A DNA stretch of 64,000 nucleotides, taken from the NCBI GenBank assembly GCA_920105805.1, contig CAKKTI010000024.1:1-64000 (forward strand), in the 5' to 3' direction. Below, in pieces: positions 38,789 through 50,588 of this stretch. The notes beneath the pieces were generated by a model. It was not told the origin of the DNA, did no database searches, and worked only from the letters and a program-made list of their open reading frames with translations. The translations under genes and the position numbers were made by a program. Within the stretch, counting starts at the first letter, position 1. Each line of letters opens with the position of its first letter. The stretch comes from Condylostoma magnum (lineage: Eukaryota > Ciliophora > Heterotrichea > Heterotrichida > Condylostomatidae).

Positions 38789-38911
38789 TTAGGTGATTCG
38801 ATTTATCCCATAATAACTTTAATTATTTCCATATAAATTTTAAATCTTTTAGTTGTATTTAACTTTTGAATCATTATACAAGTTGTTTTATTCAATATAT
38901 TGAATCCTGTA

Positions 38912-40897
38912 ATGGAGATAGAATATGAGAAAGTTAGCCTTTTATTTTCGAAAGATTAAAAGTTGAAATATCAGTTAAAATACTTAATCAATTATATGCA
39001 TTGATAATAAGAAAGATATTCAACTGAATCATGGCTGTTTTAGTCTTCTAGTAATTATTTGTACTATCTCTTTTTAAATATAACTACTTATTAATATTAG
39101 GCTTTCTTGAAATAGTTTACCAATTATAATTATGATGCTTAAAATTAGTTTTAATTAAAAATACAAAAGTAGCATACCTGTAGATATAACTAAAAGTGAA
39201 GGGTACTCTACCCGATCACTTTTTACCCGCCAATGCTAAAAACTGTAATAGCATTACACTCAGGGCTAGCAGTGAATCTGTCAGTAGCCTAGAGGTCTGT
39301 AATGCTATAGCAGGTAAAGCGGGAAGCCTATTATCATGAGCAACCATATATACCAAGATAATTGAAGAATCCCCATAACACAGAGATAAATACTTAGATA
39401 GAGATAGATGAAGAGATATATGTAGTTACTAATAATAAATATAACTAATTACCTAAAAAATGAAATGCTATGATAGGACTCCTTTCGGCGAGTTTTGGGT
39501 GATCCTAAAAAAACCATTAATCCATTTTCAAATTATTTAACTGTTTTTAAATTATATTTGCATGTATTAATAAAGCATAACAAACACAATAAATATAATC
39601 AAATTCCCTGTATGAATAAAATAATATATTGTCACACTGATAAATAAGGTTTAAAGGGAAAATAAGTTTATATGCAATCATGGGTGACCGGTGTTTCGTG
39701 GAGGGTTATGGCTTTCCCTAATGCTTTATAATCATTATTAACAACAACTAATACTTGCTTAGAAATATTGCTAATCCAGTTTCTCTATATATTAGTGCAT
39801 TATTGGGACTCTTCTTATACATAGTATTTGTAGCCTGATTTGGAATAAATGCTTTTTATATCAATCTTTAGAATAGACAATTGATTCCTTATATAATAGC
39901 AAAGCTACTTCGGGATATTTGCCAGTATTGAAAGTTTGAGTATCTGAAGAGCAATTTTGATAATAATCGCTAAGAGTATTTGTAGTAATGGAACCCTACA
40001 CAATATGCATTATATCTTGCTTAATCCCATATCTGCATAATTAGATTCTGTAAATCTGTTATTTCCATGCATTTTGATTGTAAAGTTAATGAGGGGCTCT
40101 ATTCCTATAAGAGTGAGAGTTTACAGACAGTTATTGATGTTTGAACCTTTTGAGACTGTATTTATGAAGAAAGAGGACATTTATATTGAATATTATTTAA
40201 ATACATTAAAAATACTAACAATCCGTTAGGTTGTTTATTAACTTTACTAGTACTTTATATACGATATTGACTTGAAACAACAATTATATTTGTAAATCTC
40301 TTTGCTTTTCATTTGTGACTTATTTAATAAACTTGATACTTTTACTTGTTACTTAATATCTAAATGGTGACAATTATAATAATATGTTTGTAGTGAATTA
40401 AAATTAAAAATCTTTAAAGCATTTGTGTTTCCTTGGAATCTTCCTCCACATTGATAACATTGGTAACGTAGGAAATTTAATAGATCTATGTGATATATTA
40501 GTTGTGTTGAATATTATTTAAATGTACCTAATTTACTAATAGAGATTATGTGTGAAGTAGTATATATCGTTATATCTATGCATCATTTTGGTATTCCTAT
40601 TAGCAGGGTAAACTTATATTGACATACCATAGTATTTCATGACATAGCACACCTAAGATTTAAAAGATATATTATGATAATCTTATGCTATGTGCTACTG
40701 TTTGCATTCCAGTACAGTCTAAAATATAACATAACATAGTTTAAAATAGCTTGAAAATAAGGTGGATTTACATAATACAAAGATAAGAAAATTACTAGTT
40801 ATATTACGTTTTGAATTAAATTTAAACATGGGTTTAAGAAACTTTATAAAATAGTAAAACCTTCAATTATTAAAATCCTGCTTATCTTAAACTTTAA
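38912..40897 (+). CDS. Possible membrane protein gene; doubtful
   Basis: This stretch of about 2 kb is too long to be empty in so dense a window. One frame is readable throughout from MEIEYEKVSLLFSKDQKL. The most convincing part starts near 39680 (MGDRCFVEGYGFPQCF), includes a hydrophobic segment (YISALLGLFLYIVFVAWFG), then KLLRDICQYWKFEYLKSNF and QYALYLAQSHICIIRFCKSV. The frame reaches TAA 14 bp before the convergent ECH copy 2, typical spacing here. No family is recognised. The segment 39190-39325 contains nested inverted repeats that fit a structured RNA better than protein, so the gene may be only the 3' part (from 39680), with an RNA gene before it. Confidence 0.28.
39193..39323. other. 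Nested inverted repeats, candidate structured RNA
   Basis: A hairpin pairs AAAGTGA (39193-39199) with TCACTTT (39216-39222) around an inner GGGTA/TACCC stem. Right after it three further stems are properly nested: CCCGC 39226-39230 with GCGGG 39319-39323, ATAGCATTACA 39248-39258 with TGTAATGCTAT 39298-39308 (11 perfect pairs), and GGGCTA 39263-39268 with TAGCCT 39285-39290 (five Watson-Crick pairs plus one G-U). The block is more GC-rich than its surroundings. It is not a tRNA (no T-loop sequence), and I could not match it to an snRNA, SRP or RNase P RNA. Strand is unknown. Confidence 0.45.
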
Positions 40898-40911
40898 GTA
40901 TCTTTTATTCT

Positions 40912-41652
40912 TTAAGATCCAATAAAAGAAACATTACTTTGTTCTTATCCTCCAAATGGCCCAGTATCCATACTTCCTAGAAGACTACGTTTAATCCACA
41001 TAAGACTCGACAATGAATGCTCTTTAATTTTAAACGCTAATTTCAAAGCATCTGCTAAAGCATCTTCTTCTACAATTTCGGAAATAAGATTTAAATCATA
41101 AGCCATCTATGCATTTAATATTTTACCACTTAATATATATTCCATTCCAACAGATTTCCCTACTACTTTCAGAAACCTTTAAGTTCCCCCAAATCCTGGA
41201 ATTATCCCTAGATTTATCTCCGGTTGCCCAAATTTAGCGTTTTGGTTTGCTATGATTATATCACAGCTCATAGCTATCTCTAATCCTCCTCCTAAGGCAA
41301 GACCATTCACAGCTGCTATTATTGGCTTAGGGTAAAAATTTAACTTTTTAGAAAACAAATCAGAGTACAAGTACTTTATAGATGTTTCTGGAGTCTGTGT
41401 AATAAATCCATTTACATCTGCTCCTGCTGCAAATGCTTTTTATGTGCCTGTTATAATTACAATTTTAATGTTATCATCATGCTCATATTGGTCAAGAACT
41501 GAATTAAGCTCTTTTAATATGCCTTCATTAAGAGAGTTGAGGACCTTTGGACGATTTAATCTAATTAAGCCTATATTTGTTTATATTATCTAGCTTATAA
41601 TGAACTATCATTTCGTAAGATGCCCTCTTATAAGCTTTAATCTCTAAGACAT
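40912..41652 (-). CDS. Enoyl-CoA hydratase (crotonase family), copy 2
   Basis: About 246 residues and clearly paralogous to copy 1 (starts [15 protein letters not shown] with W from TGA; shared [38 protein letters not shown]). Both catalytic glutamates are kept ([11 protein letters not shown] and QPEINLG). Differences from copy 1 lie mainly in the first 100 and last 90 residues. The usual C-terminal helix is shortened: after [14 protein letters not shown] the likely stop is TAA, about 18 residues earlier than in copy 1. It may still be functional, since both active-site acids remain. In-frame sequence after the TAA is open. Confidence 0.85.
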
Positions 41653-41690
41653 ATTAATGTTTAGTTATAATATTTAGATTTCATATTTAT

Positions 41691-42422
41691 ATGATGCTAG
41701 CTTTTATTATAACCTTTATTATAATTTCTTCAGGGTAGAAGGACTGTAATATCTATATCGAGGATTAAGTGATAAGTCTTGATGAGTTTTTAGATATAGG
41801 TGAATTGAGATATGAAGGATATCTATATAACTACTATATTAATATATGCACGAGTAAAGATTCTATAGCTGTATAAGCTGATAAGGAAGGAAATAATGAG
41901 ATAGTATTAGCTTATTAGTAAAAAGATACTGTAAGTGGATAGTTTATTGTATAGAATGAGTAATAGATTGGCTTTAGCTATAGTTTAGCTAATGGTGATA
42001 AATGTTGAAATGATTTAAACAGAGTTGTCAATGTAGATTTCTATTGTGAATGGAAAACAGATAATTTAGTTTTAGTACTCGAGAACTAGGAATGTACTTA
42101 TGACTTTACTATAAAAGGATGAACCATTTGTAAGCTAGTGAATTATAGAGATCCTTTTACAAAGGACTAGATTATCGTTTTATTAGGAGTTTTCTTATTT
42201 TTGAATTTTGTTGTAGTTTAAGTACTGAAAAACAAGTTTTTATAGGAAAAGGAAGGAAACTTTATATTTGAAAAAATTTACTAAAAGGTGTTTAAAAGGA
42301 AAATGAAGAAATTAAACTAATTAGATAAATAAGAATTAGCTTTGAGCTTTCTGTATTAATAAATATATAATAACTTCTTGAAATTACTATGGAATACTGA
42401 AATAAACATAAAGGCAAAATAA
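41691..42422 (+). CDS. Type I membrane protein with an MRH-like lumenal domain
   Basis: About 243 residues. The start MMLAFIITFIIISSG is a signal peptide. The lumenal part has the cysteine and motif pattern of mannose-6-phosphate-receptor-homology domains: YINICTSKDSIAV, GFSYSLANGDKCWNDLN, VDFYCEWKTDNLVLVLEN, ECTYDFTIKGWTICK. A transmembrane segment follows (QIIVLLGVFLFLNFVVVQVL), then a basic cytosolic tail. MRH proteins bind mannose-rich glycans or act in Golgi and lysosome sorting. TAA after KRKMKKLN is possible, but the tail remains helical (LALSFLYQQIYNNFLKLLWN) up to the TAA used here, 17 bp from the convergent stop. Confidence 0.75.
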
Positions 42423-42439
42423 AATATAGCTAAATCTTA

Positions 42440-44062
42440 CTACCTATGCTTATTATTGATATTATTCGTTCTTTATTATAAGTCTCTCTTATTCTACTTC
42501 CGATTACTAAACTTGTCCTTTGCTATAACATTTGGGTATCTTTTAACTTCACTAGATTCATCCTTTTATTCCTCATATCTTTGCTGTATTTAAGCTTTAA
42601 TCTACTTATTTCCTTTTTTATTGTTAGTGATTATATTATTTGAGGTTTTTATCATTGTAAAGTCTATGAATAATACTTTTGCTTTATCTATAACAGCTTC
42701 TTTTGTATTGGCTTCTAAATAAGCAAAAATATGAGGATAAATAGTCTTAATATTCAACAGTTTATTGTTGTCTATATCAATATTACAAAGATAATAGAAA
42801 TCATCAAGTGAGAAAAGTCTTATAAAACTACTATTATTCTATCTTAAGTAGCATATTAAGTAATAATCATCTATAAATAACTGCTTTAACTTTGCATTTT
42901 CCTTTTAATCGATAACTTTGATTTGCCTGCAATGCCACTAAGAGTTAGGCAGCAATTTATTAACATTACCAAATACTCCTAACGAGTCGGTTTAATTTGC
43001 ATAGATCATATAAATTTAGTTGTTAAAGTCTCTTAGCATAAAATCTAAAACTTGATCAATTTAAGAAGATATCACTCTATTCATATAAATATGCAGACTG
43101 TTACTGTATTGAATAAAAATGTACTGATTTGAATCCACATTTCTAATTTCAATTGCCTTTGGTAGTTCATCGATATTTGTAGTGTCTAGCAGTGTTATAA
43201 TATTAAATGATTTGATTTGAATGATTGAGTGATTAGCTAATAAGGCTATTATAGAATTATCTGAGTTATGAAAAGCAATAAGTATTGTTGACTCGGTGCT
43301 TTGTGTTTCAATTTGGTTACTAGAGAACTCAACGAATGTTACTAGATTTTCATGATGTAGTATTATGATTTATTAGTTGACATAAAATCCAATAACATCC
43401 TATACTTACTCTAACTAAATCATAACAGGATCCTAGGAATCCTACTACAAAACACCTAAAATACTTTAATCAGTTAGAAAATAATAATCTCCTCTTTATA
43501 ATTTCCAAGCTACTAGTTAAAAGCTTATTTTATATATTACCTTCCTATATCTTTTCTTATTTAGAGTGTTTATGTTGTATCTAACAATCTGATTATCTTA
43601 ATCCATGCAAAATATGTAGAAATTCAAGTCCTCCTTTTGCCAGTCTAAAATTTGGATCTTGGGCCCCAATACAAAGCTTTTCTATTTCAGTAGTTTTGGA
43701 TTATTTCTAAGCTTTTTTGAAAGTTTCTAGAATTTGTAAAAGTTTATTGTTCCTAAATTGCCAACGAAAGGATTCATTGATCTATACTTTCTACTCAAAA
43801 TTTTGCACTTTTACATTGTACTATGAAGTTATTTCGAGCAAATAGACAGTTTTAGTATATCTTTCATTGTTAGAAAGGAAATTATGAAAGATAGTAAATT
43901 TATTGAGATCTTCTGGAACTCAAATACTCCTCTGAACTAATGAACATCCTGCTTTCTAACATTCCTCTGCTTATGCCTTTGTCTATTTTACTTTGTCCTT
44001 TTTTACTATACTTAATAGTACTCGTCAGCTTCTTCAATGTAAAAGTCGTCGTCGTGGTACAT
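42440..44062 (-). CDS. F-box protein with beta-propeller-like body
   Basis: About 540 residues. The acidic start MYHDDDFYIEEADEYY is followed by a basic stretch, then an F-box at about residues 52-95 ([26 protein letters not shown]). F-box proteins recruit substrates to SCF ubiquitin ligases through Skp1. The remainder is rich in beta-strand-like segments (FYIFCMDQDNQIVRYNINTL, DSNQYIFIQYSNSLHIYMN) but lacks clear WD motifs; a degenerate propeller is an inference. The C-terminus is basic, ending NNKHR at TAG TAA. Its ATG lies 7 bp from the divergent FAM184 start. Confidence 0.72.
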
Positions 44063-44069
44063 TATCAAT

Positions 44070-46499
44070 ATGGAAGAACAATAAGACTTTCACACTTAAA
44101 TGTGTAAGAAAATTGTCTAACTCACTAAAGTAATTGTTTAATTGAACACTTAAAACTCTGAATAAGAAAGATTCCATGACTAAATGTAAATAACCTATGA
44201 AAGGGAAATTGAAAGAATTTAATCTGAGTCTAATAATATAATATCAAGACAGAGAAAACAGTTGAATAAATTTAAGAATATAGGAGATATTGGAAAAATA
44301 ATAGAAGATCTTTAAAACTCTTACGATGATTCAAAGTCCCAGGCACTCTCTGAGCTTAAAAAGTTGAAAAAGGAATAGAAAAAGAACTAAGAAGAATACG
44401 AGTCATAGTTGCATGACTAACTCAAAATATATAAAACATAAATTTAAGAACTAAAGGATTCATTAGATGCTTAAATAAAGAAATTCAAATCAATTAAATT
44501 AACTACTAATTCAACTATTTCTGATATCAAAAATTAATACACATCGGAAATGATTATACTATAGAAAAAAGAAGCTAAGAGGTATGAATTATTATAAGAG
44601 GAAAAGAAGGAGATGGAAGAGCAATTAAGACAGTATATCAATAAAAAGATTCCTAAGATTAAAGCAAAAATGGAGGAGGAGTTTGAAAATTAAAGTTAGG
44701 CCATTAGAAATGAAGAATAGAAAAAATATGCATAAGAATTCACTGGTGTAACTCAATAGTTTAAATAGCAAATTTCCCAGTTAGAGCAAAGGAATAGCGA
44801 AATGTAAGAACAAATATAGAAATTAGAGGAACAACTGAATATAAAATAAGATGAAGTACGCAAGCTAAGCTATATTGTTACAAAATGAGAGTAAAAGTAT
44901 TCCAAATTAAGCGAAGAGTATGCATTGCTAGAAGCTACTAAATCTACATAATCCCAACAAGCAGATAAATTAGGATCTGAACTATCCGGAGTTTAATAAG
45001 AATTATAATTCATACGGGATAAATTCAAGTCAAATGCTGAAAATATGCGGCAGATGAAATAAAAATACACTTAAAAAATAAAATAATAAGAGGAGGAAAT
45101 AAAAGCTTTGAAATCAAATCTCAGTTTGAAGGAAACTTACCTATATGCTTAATTAGATGAAAAGGAAGAAGCACTTAAAATTTTATAACACGAATATAAT
45201 TATCTCTAATCTAATCATAATGACTTTCAAGAAGATGCAACTGATAAGATCTAAAAACTTTAAAATGAAATAGAGTAATAAAAATAGAAAGTAAGCAAAT
45301 TGCAAGAAAGTGATAAACTGTAAAATTAAAATATACAATAATTAAATAGTGATGTATAAGGAAAATAGGAAAAAATTGAGAGATTAAAACAGAAGTGTAA
45401 AAATTTGTAGGAAAAGGCAGAAAAGGATATACAAGAACTAGAGAAATAGAATGAGTAATAGCTTAGTTTATTAGAAGATAGCTTCAATAAAAGCTTCTAA
45501 GAATCACGGGAAAAATTAAAAAAGAAGTTTAATGAAATGTATGAAAAGCTTTAAAATGAAATATCAAATTTAAAGCAAAAAAATAGTGATTTTTATCATA
45601 AAAACACTGCTCTTTAAGCAGAAATTAATTAACTAAATGCTGAAAACCAAGATTAATAAAAAAGTTTAGAAGTAATGGAAGAATAGATTAAACTATAGGA
45701 AAATTAATTAGAAGATTTGTAATTAGTGTAGCATTAATACTCAGAACTTTAAAAGTTGTATGATTCTTTAACACGAGATTTCTAGAGATAATAAGCCAGC
45801 ATTTAAAAGGAATAAGAAGCTCATGAAGGAAAAGTTAAATCTTTAGTGAACTAAATAGCTGAGTTAGAAGAAACAATTAATACAAAATTTAAAAAATAAC
45901 AAGAGGAATCAGTAGAATAGTATGTATAAGAAATACAAGAACTAAAACAAACTTACTAGTCTTAAATAAAAGAGCTTCAAGAAGTAAGTATCGAAGAAAA
46001 CTTAAATAAAATTAAGGCATTAGAATTTCAAGTTAAAAACCTAGAAAAAGAAAAGGAGAAATTAAATTAAGACTGGAGTACACAAATAAAAAAACTCAAT
46101 GAAATAATCCAAGAAAAATCTAATATAGAAAGAAGCCTCAATAAGCAATTTGAACTAAGAATGCAAGAATAAGAAAAGCAGTTTCAATCTTAAAAGTTAG
46201 ATTTAATGCAAAGCTTTGAATAAAAACTATAACACTAAGAAGAGCATTATGACGATTTAAAATCAGAATTCAATGAACTATAAGACAATTATGACTGTCG
46301 TCCCTCAAGAGACGAAGACTTGAATTTAATCGAGTACTTAAAGGAAGAGCTTAAAATAAAGGACGAAGCAATAAGGAAAGTATACGAAGACATGAGATTT
46401 TACAAAATTGAGCTGAAAAACCGGGAGGAAAACTACCATAAAGTATTTGGACTAAGTCATTCTTCTAATACTTCCTAAAATGTATAAAATTAAGCTTAA
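44070..46499 (+). CDS. FAM184-family coiled-coil protein
   Basis: About 810 residues. The N-terminal signature MCKKIVQLTKVIVQLNTQNS with the following YEREIERIQSES matches the conserved start of FAM184A/B (MCKKIAQLTKVIYALNTKN). Essentially all the rest is glutamine/glutamate/lysine-rich coiled coil, ending NLIEYLKEELKIKDEAIRKV and a short polar tail. FAM184 proteins are found in ciliated eukaryotes but remain functionally obscure. Start MEEQQDFHTQ precedes the conserved block by ten residues. Several TAA codons follow FGLSHSSNTS; the one 20 bp before the next ATG is used as stop. Confidence 0.83.
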
Positions 46500-46519
46500 A
46501 ACTATCTAATAATAATAAA

Positions 46520-47848
46520 ATGGAATCTGAAATACTATGGCAAAACTTCACCAAAGCTTAATAAAACTGGAAAGACAGCTTGAAGGTAACTTAAGATATA
46601 GCTACATGGATCAAGGACAAAGCAGAGCTTGATAAATAATACTCTAAAGGACTGGAACGGATAGCTAATAAGTAAAGATTTTTAAACTGTGGAGGAACTC
46701 TAGAGCCTGTATTGTGCTCCTTATAAAGCCATTGTTTGAATCTCAGCAATATATACAACGAATTATCATCAAACCTGTACAAAGACCTAGTAATTCCCCT
46801 CACTAATTTTGTAGTGCAACAAAAACTAAGAATTAAAGTACAAAAGAAAGAAGGGAAAAGGTTATACAAAAACAAAAATGAGGCTTTGCAGAATCATGAA
46901 AATGCTAAATCAAAGTACATTGAAGTCTAAAGTGAGGAGTTGAAAGAGACGTATGATGTAGATTGCCTTAACAACTACATAGGCTCTATAGAAGCAATTC
47001 ACAGAATCAACGATAACTTTGAGTATAGAATGACTAAGATTCTACAGGTTTATTAGCAATAAAGTGAGAAAAGACTGCAACTAGTAGAGGACAAATTAGC
47101 TAATTGGAACAAAACAGACTAATAAAACATTAAGTCAGTTATAAGTGAGCTCGAAAACCTCCAAAAGATCATTAAATCCTTCTCTCCTGAGCAAGATGCG
47201 TACATAATAGCTTTTCCTAAGTAAGAAGAGGAAACTGATAAAGACTTATAGTTGTTAAAGCTGGGCTGCTCTGGCACTTAAGCCTTCGTGCAGTCGATCG
47301 TGCATAAATGTTGGCTGGGAATGAATATAACGACACCAGACATAGACAACTTCAGTCAAGCTATTAAACAAAGCGAGGGATTCAATTCCTTTATAGCAGC
47401 GTTAAATAAGCGTAGACGTTCTGGCTAATTTGAAATTCCTAAGCATTCATTCAAACAAATAGGATAATTTATGAACCTAGTAATTACTTCTATTAATTAT
47501 AGTAATTAGTAGTTTCTCATACCTAAAATTGTTCTATTATCATAAACTTTCTTTGAAGAAAACTCAGACTCTGACAGTAAGAAGTTTTTATCGGATTAAA
47601 TAGTGAATAATGAGCTTTGGGAAAGGAAGGAGTTTTGGGAGAAGATAATAGACCACGTTTTGTCCGAAGATGATTAGGAGGATAAAGAAATGTACAAGAC
47701 TGTAGTGTTTTCCCAACTAACCTCATATGTGCAGATGATGGAGTCGCTAAGTGTCTCAAAAGATCTGCAAACATAGATTATCACCGAGTTTTCTAAGAAG
47801 TATGAGATTGAAGAGAATTTGCCAATGATTTTGGATTTCATTAATTAA
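46520..47848 (+). CDS. F-BAR (FCH) domain protein
   Basis: About 442 residues. The start MESEILWQNFTKAQQNWKDS with DIATWIKDKAELDKQYSKGLERIANK is an FCH motif. A helical F-BAR body of about 270 residues follows (QQKLRIKVQKKEGKRLYKNK, SIEAIHRINDNFEYRM). F-BAR dimers curve membranes at endocytic sites. After a lysine/serine linker, the C-terminal 100 residues (LWERKEFWEKIIDHVL, SQLTSYVQMMESLSVSK, EENLPMILDFIN) resemble the SBF2-type domain found in MADD/SBF-like trafficking proteins. TAA after DFIN is taken as stop; the next TAA, 12 bp on, would overlap the convergent NSUN2 gene. Confidence 0.8.
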
Positions 47849-47849
47849 G

Positions 47850-49562
47850 CTATTCATTAAAAACTAATTGTAGCAGTTCTTTTTGCTCTGTTGCTATCAT
47901 TCCTGTGTATCTTTCTTCTAGTTTTAGCACAACATAGTTGTATTAGGAGTCTTCTATATTGAAAGTAATTATGTAATATCCTGATGGATTATCTGTGCTA
48001 ACGTCTGAATCATAGAGCATGTTAGTAGTTGCAAGTTTCAAAAATGCTTGTTTACTATCACTGTGTATTCTGTTGTTGTTTAAGTATTATAGTATTGATT
48101 AGCAATTATCGTTTATAATTCTGAAAAAACAATCAGGAATTCTTTTAACTCTGCTTCATTGTAGCACATTGCAGCCTATATTAAATACTTTCAATTGTTT
48201 TTGCTGATCTAATTGCACTAATTCGTGAATTTATTAACTTGTGAAGTATAGGTTTTTTATGATATCAGAGGACGCGTATAGTCTTTCAAATGGGAAATCA
48301 GTTAATCCATAGTAATCCCTTGCATTTAGTATATAATCACTGTTTGGATCTACTTATCTATACTGGGTATTCTGATACGAGTGCTAATGACGCTTACTAA
48401 TCTTAATCTCCTGCTCCTTAAAATTATCGTCAAATCATATATCATTAATATTGTCTCTTTTTCTCATTAATGCCAGGTAAAACCCTCCAGTATTTTGATA
48501 ATGTGGTAAAATATACGCAGTTTTTACCAACTCTTCATTATGCTAGGCAAACATAGTAGGCTTTATGTACAAAATTTACCCATCGACATCTTCCATACTT
48601 GAGTACTCAATGAAATAACCCTCCTATACCTTTCTTTTCTTACTTAAGACACTTCAGTTACAAGATCCTTATCTGAAAATCAGTCCAGGGCACTTTTGAT
48701 TAAGAATTTCCCGTAAATCTAACAAATCAACCTACTCAGTGCCCAGTACGTTCTATACAACAGCTTCATTTTCTATAGGATTTAAGGAACATGTAGAGTA
48801 ACAAATTAGTCCTCCAGGCTTACATAGCAGAATGGCCCTTTATAGAATCTACAACTACAACGAATGTATTGACATCCCATCCTTTACATCCCACATTTTC
48901 CACCTAGAAGTCAATTTTCTTATAGCCCCATCCCCAGTACACGGAACATCGCATAAAACTCTATCAAATTAGTAGAATCCATCATTTTCCATTCTAATCA
49001 AAGGAAAATGCTAAGCTTAATGACAAGTTACACACATGCAATCTGTCTATAGCCTTTACAATTAGTGAATTAGCATAAAAGCTCTATTGGGATCAGCATC
49101 ATTCGCAACTACAGCTCCTTCATTCTACAAAATTTCAATAATCTACGATGTTTTGGACCCAGGTGCAGCACACATATCTAAAACAGTCATTCCTTTCTAG
49201 ATATCTAAAATAACAGGTGGAAGCATACTCACTAGCTCCTAACGCGTCAGTAGTCCAGCCTAAAACGACTTGTGTATTAGTCCATGCAATGCTTTTAGCT
49301 CTGGAATTTGCTTAAGTTCCTGCCGAGTTGCTTGAAACTACCATACATTTATATCAGGCAGCCACTCAACCCTGCTAACCCTCCCTGAATTTCCCTCCAA
49401 CCTCTACTCCAGCTCTCTATACACACAATGCTACAGATTCAACCTAAAACTAACCAGCAAAGGCTCCCTCATTACATCAAACATCCTCTACAACTCCTCC
49501 TCATCCAACCCAAACTACCTTCTGTAATAGTCCTCCATCACCTTATTCTGCTTTTAACTCAT
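47850..49562 (-). CDS. NSUN2: NSUN2/Trm4-like tRNA m5C methyltransferase
   Basis: About 570 residues. Recognised from LLTRQELVSMLPPVILDI, the SAM site VLDMCAAPGSKTSQI, the acidic DADPNRAFMLIHQL, DVPCTGDGAIRK with one catalytic cysteine, and CYSTCSLNPIENEAVV with the other. The C-terminal PUA-like extension specific to NSUN2/Trm4 is present (RVKRIPDCFFRIINDN). It methylates cytosine-5 in tRNA variable loops and anticodon arms. The N-terminus lacks any long extension. The ATG lies 8 bp after the RAD51 stop on the same strand. Ends QLVFNE at TAG. Confidence 0.94.
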
Positions 49563-49570
49563 TTTAATTA

Positions 49571-50566
49571 CTAACAATCCCCTATTCCACTAGAAGTTAC
49601 GACATAAGTAGCATCTGCCTCTGGCATACTCGGAGAATCTACTATTCTCATTATTCTCTCCTCTCCTCTTCCCTTCCTCAAAGCCAGCCTAGTAGTGGAG
49701 GCATGTGCCATTATATGTCCGCCTATAGGCTTCTTAGCATCTGCGCCCAGCATAGCTCCACCATCAACCGTCGCCACTACTTAGTTAGTTATAACCACTG
49801 CCACTCCGTATACATCCGCTAATGTCTGCAAGCCTCTTAGAAACTTTCCTAGATTGTTCTACCTACTCGCAAGTTCCCCTCTTCCTGTATAATCACTTCT
49901 GAATAGATTAGTAGCTGAGTCTACTATTATGAGAGAGTAATGCTCCTCTGCCATAAACCCAGCTGCTTGTATCAGCAATTACATTTGTTGATCTGAGTTG
50001 TATGCTCTGGCATAGCCTATGTTATCCAGTGTAGCATCAGCGTCCATACCAAATCGTTGGGCAATCTAGCATATCCTCTCTGGCCTAAAAGTACCCTCTG
50101 TGTCTATATACACCACCTTCCCCTGCCCCCCGCTCATATACGTAGGAAGTTACGCCGTCACTGCCAATGTATGGCACATCTATGTCTTACCTGTTCTAAA
50201 CTCCCCGTATATTTCAGTAATTGAACCTGATTCAAATCCTCTGCCTAAAATCTTGTCTACTTCTCGAGAACCTGAAGTAATTGAAACTAATGTTTAACGC
50301 TATTTATGGATTTAAGAGCCTGTTGTAAAGCCATATCCACAGATCTTACCGGTTACTTCTATTATCTTATCTGCTTTCTAATCACTTATACCTCGAATAC
50401 AGACTAATTAACGCTTAGTGGCCATTGCTAGCTGATCTATTGTGTTAAATCCACCGGCTTGGAGCTTTCTGATTTCGTCTTGTTTGAAACCAGCACTAAG
50501 TAAATCCTGTATTGGCCGAAATTTCTCTAATTAATCACTATCTTATTGATTAGCCTCTTACTGCAT
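49571..50566 (-). CDS. RAD51: RAD51 recombinase
   Basis: 331 residues, full length. N-terminal HhH domain ([18 protein letters not shown]), then ATPase core with Walker [10 protein letters not shown] (Q is TAG), Walker [16 protein letters not shown], the loop regions [21 protein letters not shown] and [20 protein letters not shown], and the end [11 protein letters not shown] before TAG TAA. This is the strand-exchange protein of homologous recombination; DMC1 is less likely given GRGELASRQ and GIGDC. The start MQQEANQQDSDQLEKF is 22 bp from the TRIM37-like stop. It lies in a same-strand series cyclin-TRIM37-RAD51-NSUN2. Confidence 0.96.
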
Positions 50567-50588
50567 ATAAATATTGCCCCTTTTATTA

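Noticed and set aside
39345-39400. U6 snRNA-like ACAGAGA with an upstream CATATATACC
   Set aside because: The 5' stem-loop, the AGC triad and the internal stem of U6 are missing; the match is only a few bases.
49571-50566. DMC1 instead of RAD51
   Set aside because: The sequence around GRGELASRQ and the C-terminal GIGDC fit RAD51 better; a tree would settle it.
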